A stretch of DNA of 64,000 nucleotides from Enterocloster bolteae (GTDB lineage Bacteria; Bacillota; Clostridia; Lachnospirales; Lachnospiraceae): the NCBI RefSeq assembly GCF_002234575.2, contig NZ_CP022464.2, forward strand, positions 1,116,001-1,180,000, written 5' to 3'. Every line of letters starts with the position of its first letter. The stretch's first letter is position 1. Shown here one piece after another: positions 59,629-64,000 of this stretch. The notes under the pieces were generated by a model. That model was not told the origin of the DNA. It saw nothing but the letters and a program-made list of their open reading frames with translations, and did no database searches. The translations under genes and the position numbers were made by a program.

Positions 59629-61094
59629 TGAAGAAGGCGGATGCCGGGCCAAAGCCCAATCCAAAGCCCAATCCAAAGCCCAACTCAAAATCCAACCGCA
59701 GCATTCTGGGCATCACCTATGTGGTGGTGGCCCTGTTCCTGGGGTTGGCAGCCTATCTGGGATATTTCCTCCAGGTAAAGAGCGAGGATGTAATCAACAA
59801 CTCCTACAACGCAAGGCTGGACAGCTTTTCGGACCGCATCGTGAGGGGCAGGATTCTGGCATCGGACGGCACGGTGCTGGCCCAGACCCAGATGGACGGC
59901 GGGGGAAACGAGACAAGGGTGTATCCCTTCGGGGATATCTTTGACCATGCGGTGGGCTATTCCACCAAAGGCAAGACAGGAATCGAGGCCCTGGCCAATT
60001 TCTATCTGCTGACCTCCCATGTGAATCTGATGGAGCAGGTGGGAAATGAACTGACCGGCAATAAGAATCCGGGGGACGATGTATACACCACCCTGGATAC
60101 GGAACTCCAGCAGGCTGCCTATGCCGCGCTGGGAGCCAGGAAGGGCGTGGTCATTGCCATGGAGCCGGATACCGGCAAGATACTTGCCATGGTATCCAAG
60201 CCCGGTTACGACCCCAACAGCCTGCTGGGGGACTGGGAAGCCCTGACCGCCCAGGATAATAAGGAGGGCCAGCTTTTAAACAGGGCCACCCAGGGGCTTT
60301 ACCCACCCGGCTCCACTTTTAAGATAGTGACTGCGCTGGAATATATGCGGGAACATCCCGCGGATTATAAGAATTACCAGTTTGACTGCGGCGGTGTGTA
60401 CGAGAACGGGGAATACCGGATTAAGTGCTATCACAGTACGGCTCACGGACATCAGGATTTCACCCTGGCATTTGCCAATTCCTGCAACGGCGCATTTGCC
60501 AGCCTGGGCCTTACAATGGACCTGGGAAAGTGGAACAGCACCGCCGGGGACCTTCTCTTTAACGGACCGCTTCCCCTGAGCGGGATTCCCTATAAGGAGA
60601 GCGCCTACAACATGAAACCCGGAGCCGGAACCTGGGAAATTCTGCAGACCTCCATCGGACAGGGGACGACCCAGATTACTCCCCTTCACAATGCCATGAT
60701 TACGGCTGCCATAGCCAACGGCGGCACTCTGATGAAGCCCTATTTTCTGGACTCTGTTGTCAGCGCAGGGGATGAAACCATCAAAAAGTTCATGCCCGCC
60801 GCGTACGGAAGCCTTATGAGCGCAAAGGAGGCGGCAGGACTTACGGAGCTTATGAGGGCGGTTGTCACAGAGGGAACAGGGTCGGCTGTGCGCACGGATG
60901 CTTATACGGTGGCAGCCAAGACAGGGTCTGCGGAGTTTGAGACAGGAAAGGAAACCCACGCCTGGTTCACCGGTTTTGCGCCGGCTGAGTCCCCGCGGCT
61001 GGTGGTGACGGTTCTGGTGGAGGAAGGCGGCAGCGGGGGGAAGGCGGCCGCCCCCATAGCCAGACAGCTCTTTGATATCTATATGAGCCGTTGA
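59628..61094 (+). CDS. Class B penicillin-binding protein (transpeptidase)
   Basis: A 488-residue protein with an unusual Pro/Asn/Lys repeat at the N-terminus (KPNPKPNPKPNSKSN), one membrane anchor (about 26-47) and a compact dimerisation region. The transpeptidase domain carries all three motifs: STFK in PPGSTFKIVTALEY near 228, SCN in FANSCNGAF near 288 and KTG in VAAKTGSAEF near 430. It is shorter than typical FtsI/PBP2 (600-700), a form seen in actinobacterial PbpA and clostridia. The ATG at 59628 has GGAGGTG eight bases before. It works with the overlapping SEDS gene; the LysR gene faces it four bases from its stop. Confidence 0.9.
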   Translation: MKKADAGPKPNPKPNPKPNSKSNRSILGITYVVVALFLGLAAYLGYFLQVKSEDVINNSYNARLDSFSDRIVRGRILASDGTVLAQTQMDGGGNETRVYPFGDIFDHAVGYSTKGKTGIEALANFYLLTSHVNLMEQVGNELTGNKNPGDDVYTTLDTELQQAAYAALGARKGVVIAMEPDTGKILAMVSKPGYDPNSLLGDWEALTAQDNKEGQLLNRATQGLYPPGSTFKIVTALEYMREHPADYKNYQFDCGGVYENGEYRIKCYHSTAHGHQDFTLAFANSCNGAFASLGLTMDLGKWNSTAGDLLFNGPLPLSGIPYKESAYNMKPGAGTWEILQTSIGQGTTQITPLHNAMITAAIANGGTLMKPYFLDSVVSAGDETIKKFMPAAYGSLMSAKEAAGLTELMRAVVTEGTGSAVRTDAYTVAAKTGSAEFETGKETHAWFTGFAPAESPRLVVTVLVEEGGSGGKAAAPIARQLFDIYMSR

Positions 61095-61098
61095 ATAT

Positions 61099-62013
61099 CT
61101 ATATGGGCCGATCTGCAGGATGATCCGCAAACAGCTCCTTTAATTCCCGGATAAACTGCTTCTCCCTGGAATTCATGGTGTAGGAGGCGTGATACAGGCA
61201 GTAGGCGTCCATGCCAAAGGGAGCGTCCACAATGGAAATCTCCACGCAGTCCTCGCTGTATGTATCGGTAAAGCGTTTCATCATCACAGTGACATACCGG
61301 CTCTGGCGGATGGCGTCGATGAGGCCGCCCCGGTCGAACACATATAAGATATTATTGTCATTTTTAAAGTTCAGAATTTTCAGCCATTCGTCAAACTTAA
61401 AATTTTCATACATGATGAACTTATAATCGGTTATACTGTCAAAAGGAATCTCCTTCTTACGTGAAAGGGGGTTCTTTTTTGATGCCAGAAGGATCAGGGG
61501 ACGGTTGCGGGCAATGGGAATCAGCTTCAGATTATGCTTTTTGGCAAGGGCGTAATAGGTATCGCTGACCGTGTCAAAGCAGTAAAACAGGGACATCCGG
61601 TACCGCTGTTCCACCACATCGCGGATGGTCTGGATCAGGCCGGTTTCCTTAAATGAGTCCTCGCAGGCTGTGGGCGGTTTTTTCTTCTTGAATTTAAGAA
61701 AATGGTTCATGAAGTCAAATGAATAGGTGCAGGAAATGGAAAGGTTGTCCTTGTGGCTGAACATGGACGGAATGTTGTGGATGGTTTCCAGTTCCGTGGC
61801 AATCTTCCTGGCGGATTTAAGAAACAGTTCACCTTCATTGGTGAGGCGTATACCGCTGTGCTGCCGGCGGAAGATGGGAAATCCCAGTTCCTGCTCCAGA
61901 TTCTTGATGCATACGCTAAGGTTCGGCTGCAGCATCTGCAGGTTCTGGGCCGCCTTGTTGATGGAACCGCATTCCACGATTTCAATTACATATTCAAAAT
62001 ATTTGATATCCAT
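61099..62013 (-). CDS. LysR-family transcription regulator
   Basis: A 304-residue regulator. The winged helix covers about 1-60 (YVIEIVECGSINKAAQNL, then QPNLSVCIKNLEQELGFPIF), followed by a linker helix and a periplasm-binding-like effector domain with a KKKKPP stretch near 110. It is divergent from the agmatinase-like gene across 210 bases, the typical position of a LysR regulator and its target. The start at 62013 (MDIKYFEY) follows GAGGGG at a good distance; the ATG at 62031 is less well placed. It converges with the PBP gene with only four bases between, without a terminator. Confidence 0.9.
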   Translation of the reverse strand: MDIKYFEYVIEIVECGSINKAAQNLQMLQPNLSVCIKNLEQELGFPIFRRQHSGIRLTNEGELFLKSARKIATELETIHNIPSMFSHKDNLSISCTYSFDFMNHFLKFKKKKPPTACEDSFKETGLIQTIRDVVEQRYRMSLFYCFDTVSDTYYALAKKHNLKLIPIARNRPLILLASKKNPLSRKKEIPFDSITDYKFIMYENFKFDEWLKILNFKNDNNILYVFDRGGLIDAIRQSRYVTVMMKRFTDTYSEDCVEISIVDAPFGMDAYCLYHASYTMNSREKQFIRELKELFADHPADRPI

Positions 62014-62223
62014 AGATAACCCCTCTGTCATATATGCAGCTTTTATATAGTCCCTACCTAATTATATGATTTTCCATATAACATATCAAGTATTAATATA
62101 ACACAGAAGGCCTTCCAGATGGTATGCTTTTGTTAACGGAAAATTGCCGACAATAAGTCCAATAAAACTAAAAGTGCGCACGAATCAAATTGAATACAGT
62201 TAAATAATATGGAGGGTTATATA
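62014..62223. promoter_or_regulatory. Divergent control region, lysR / agmatinase-like gene
   Basis: A 210-base AT-rich region with no confident -35/-10 pair. It has several ATAT-rich partial dyads (for example ATATGATTTTCCATAT near 62063) of the T-N11-A form that LysR proteins bind. The ribosome site for the plus-strand gene is GGAGGG at about 62210. Confidence 0.4.
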
Positions 62224-63174
62224 ATGACAGATATTAAACAACCGGCAAGTGCCTTATCATCACCAAGATTTTGTAATATGGGAACATTTATGAGAATGCA
62301 GAAGGTGGACTCGGCAGAAGGTCTGGATTTCGCTATTGCAGGGGCTCCCTTTGACACTGCCAGCTCCTTCCGTTCCGGCTCACGCTTTGGCCCTAATGCA
62401 ATCAGGAATATCTCAGCCATGATGAAGCCTAACAATGTAATCATGCAGGTAAACATTATGGACGGGTTAAAGGGCGGGGACATAGGCGATTTCAATGTGA
62501 CTCCTGGCTACATACATCCCACCTATCAGGCAATTGAAGAAGGGGTTGCCAATATCCTTAAGGAAAATGCATGTCCCATCGTACTGGGCGGCGACCATTC
62601 CATCACATTGGCAGAGCTTCGCGCGGTTGCGAAAAAGTACGGTCCGGTTGCCCTGGTGCACTTTGATTCCCATTCCGATTTATGTGATGAGGTATTTGGC
62701 CAGAAATATAACCATGGCACGCCGTTCCGCAGGGCTTTGGAAGAAAATCTGATAGATGCGTCCCATTCCATTCAGGTGGGAATGCGCGGCTCCCTGTATG
62801 ACCCGGATGAGCATAAGATGGCGGCAGAGCTGGGAATGAAGCTGATTCCGGCCCACAAGGTAAGGGAGATGGGCTTAGAGACCCTGATTAAGACGATTTT
62901 GGAGCGCGTGGGGGATAAGCCCTGCTTCCTGACCTTTGACATTGATTTCGTAGATCCCGCTTATGCGCCCGGAACAGGCACCCCGGAGGTGGGAGGCTTT
63001 ACTTCCCTGGAAGCCCTGGATCTGGTAAGAAAAATAAAGGACCTGAATTTTGTGGGATTTGACCTGGTGGAGGTATTGCCCGCATATGACCACGGTGAGA
63101 TAACCGCTTATCTGGCAGCCAACATTGTATTTGAATATCTGTCCATCCTGGCAGTGAAGAAAAAGGCAAAATAG
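62224..63174 (+). CDS. Agmatinase/ureohydrolase-family protein
   Basis: A 316-residue manganese-dependent ureohydrolase. The metal motifs are complete: GGDHSITLAE near residue 121, HFDSHSDLCD near 146 and FDIDFVDPAYAPGTGTPEVG near 238. It releases urea from a guanidino compound: agmatine, guanidinobutyrate, arginine or a related substrate. The HFDSHSD variant with Ser instead of the commoner Ala is a mild deviation. ATG 62224 follows GGAGGG by eight bases; an in-frame ATG at 62209 overlaps it. It is divergent from a LysR regulator and 25 bases ahead of a YjiH-like membrane gene, so regulator, enzyme and possible transporter form a set. Confidence 0.9.
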   Translation: MTDIKQPASALSSPRFCNMGTFMRMQKVDSAEGLDFAIAGAPFDTASSFRSGSRFGPNAIRNISAMMKPNNVIMQVNIMDGLKGGDIGDFNVTPGYIHPTYQAIEEGVANILKENACPIVLGGDHSITLAELRAVAKKYGPVALVHFDSHSDLCDEVFGQKYNHGTPFRRALEENLIDASHSIQVGMRGSLYDPDEHKMAAELGMKLIPAHKVREMGLETLIKTILERVGDKPCFLTFDIDFVDPAYAPGTGTPEVGGFTSLEALDLVRKIKDLNFVGFDLVEVLPAYDHGEITAYLAANIVFEYLSILAVKKKAK

Positions 63175-63199
63175 CGGCAGCTGCAATGGAGGATAAGGC

Positions 63200-64000
63200 A
63201 TGGAAAATGACAATAATGTGAACGGGAACCTAAATGACAACTCGGTATTAGATGCACTGGTGCTTACCAGGGAACAGTGGAGAAGCGGGATAGTAAAGGC
63301 AGTCATTTTCACCCTGATTGCAGTCATCATCTTTTTTGTCCCGGTCACTGTAAGGGGAAGCACGGATGTCACCTTCGGCATCATATATAAGAATATCAAA
63401 GCCGGCCTGGGACTTGCGGGACTCTGGATGGGAGGAATTATCATCATGGGAAACGGCCTGGCCAGCGTATACGGAAAATATTTCTGCAAAAACAAGGATT
63501 CAGCTGTTTACAGGTATTATCAGGAGGATTCGGTGCTGCATCCGCTGTTTTACCTGCTGGGCAGTATATTCGCCCTGATTCTGATGCTGCACTACACCTT
63601 TCCCTCCTTTGAGGGACCGGCTGCCATCGTCAGTCCCGACATAGGAGAAACCGTATACTCCATTGCCACGGACGTGGCCTGGATTATTCCGGTCAGTGCT
63701 GTGTTCATGCCGTTTTTACTGAATTACGGAATCGTGGATTTTATCGGTAGCCTGATGGAGCCGCTTATGCGGCCTGTGTTTAAGATTCCCGGAAGAAGTG
63801 CTGTCAATGCCATTGCGTCCTTTGTCAGTTCTGCCTCTGTGGGGGTTCTGATTACCAGCAAGCTGTATCAGAAGGGGATTTATACGAAAAAGGAAGCGGC
63901 TCTCATCGCCACGGGATTCAGCGCGGTCAGCGTGGGATTTGCCTATAAGGTGATAGAGACAGCAGACCTTTCGGAATATTTTCTGCCTATTTATTTTATA
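63200..64000 (+). CDS. YjiH-like membrane protein, 3' end missing
   Basis: The frame is open from ATG 63200 to the window end (267 residues). It starts with a hydrophilic Asn/Asp-rich tail (MENDNNVNGNLNDNS), then at least six hydrophobic segments. From about residue 150 it resembles the nucleoside-recognition (Gate) domain proteins of the YjiH group (AVFMPFLLNYGIVDFIGSL, FVSSASVGVLIT). Gate-domain proteins are transporters or membrane helpers whose substrates are mostly unknown. GGAGGATAAGGC precedes the ATG. It lies 25 bases after the agmatinase-like gene and is probably in its operon. Confidence 0.78.
   Translation, partial: MENDNNVNGNLNDNSVLDALVLTREQWRSGIVKAVIFTLIAVIIFFVPVTVRGSTDVTFGIIYKNIKAGLGLAGLWMGGIIIMGNGLASVYGKYFCKNKDSAVYRYYQEDSVLHPLFYLLGSIFALILMLHYTFPSFEGPAAIVSPDIGETVYSIATDVAWIIPVSAVFMPFLLNYGIVDFIGSLMEPLMRPVFKIPGRSAVNAIASFVSSASVGVLITSKLYQKGIYTKKEAALIATGFSAVSVGFAYKVIETADLSEYFLPIYFI

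Overview
The window looks like a chromosomal segment of an anaerobic, spore-forming, moderately GC-rich member of the Lachnospiraceae, most like the Enterocloster (Clostridium bolteae / clostridioforme) group. This is inferred from strong AGGAGG ribosome sites, a SpoIIM gene close to xerD, the large fused 2-hydroxyacyl-CoA dehydratase activase, split transketolase, DAACS, BrnQ and tripartite tricarboxylate transporters, and sigma-54 activators of PrpR type. No ribosomal RNA, insertion sequence, phage, plasmid or CRISPR element is visible. One tRNA (Arg, anticodon ACG) is present.

Layout. 1-11.5 kb: the 3' part of a dicarboxylate/amino acid symporter, a small unknown gene, a cysteine-rich protein probably of the DUF4489 type, tRNA-Arg, brnQ, recJ, an acidic repeat lipoprotein, glyA, a CdaR-type regulator with a glycerate kinase, and a decayed Rpn-family nuclease gene. 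11.6-30.2 kb: a large catabolic region. It has an amidohydrolase and a KdgT-like permease on the minus strand. Divergent from them are a sigma-54 activator, a PdxA-like dehydrogenase with a TctB-TctA-TctC transporter, and a second operon of a TIM-barrel isomerase, an Asp/Glu-type racemase, split transketolase and two more TIM-barrel enzymes. A D-2-hydroxyacid dehydrogenase, a second sigma-54 activator and an RpiB/LacAB-type isomerase follow. Three -24/-12 promoters lie in front of the three structural operons. 30.3-36.4 kb: a membrane-anchored GH3 hexosaminidase (minus) and a purine/ureide set (M20 amidohydrolase, AzgA-type permease, adenine deaminase). 36.5-40.8 kb: the 1443-residue dehydratase activase. 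41.2-51.5 kb: CorA, a catalytically dead rhomboid-like protein, pyruvate kinase, a diaminopimelate decarboxylase family protein, ProC, a NUDIX hydrolase, SpoIIM, an EamA transporter, a membrane lipase-like protein and XerD. 51.6-61.1 kb: an RNase H-like exonuclease (minus), ruvAB, a long-tailed ZapA, a U32 peptidase, an FtsW/SpoVE-type protein and a class B penicillin-binding protein. 61.1-64 kb: a LysR regulator divergent from an agmatinase-family ureohydrolase and a truncated YjiH-like membrane protein.

How the genes work together. The 11.6-30.2 kb region reads as one regulated programme for importing and degrading an unidentified sugar acid or related carboxylate. The TctCBA system and the KdgT-like carrier would import substrates. 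PdxA-like oxidation, racemase and TIM-barrel isomerisation and transketolase cleavage would convert them, and the hydroxyacid dehydrogenase could handle a 2-keto acid. The upstream CdaR/glycerate kinase pair could feed glycerate into glycolysis. No matching kinase or aldolase gene is in the window, so the substrate and order of steps are open. A 15-bp dyad shared by two of the three sigma-54 control regions is the best candidate for the binding site of the adjacent activator. The rest of the window is mostly housekeeping: DNA repair and recombination, envelope growth, central metabolism and amino acid synthesis.
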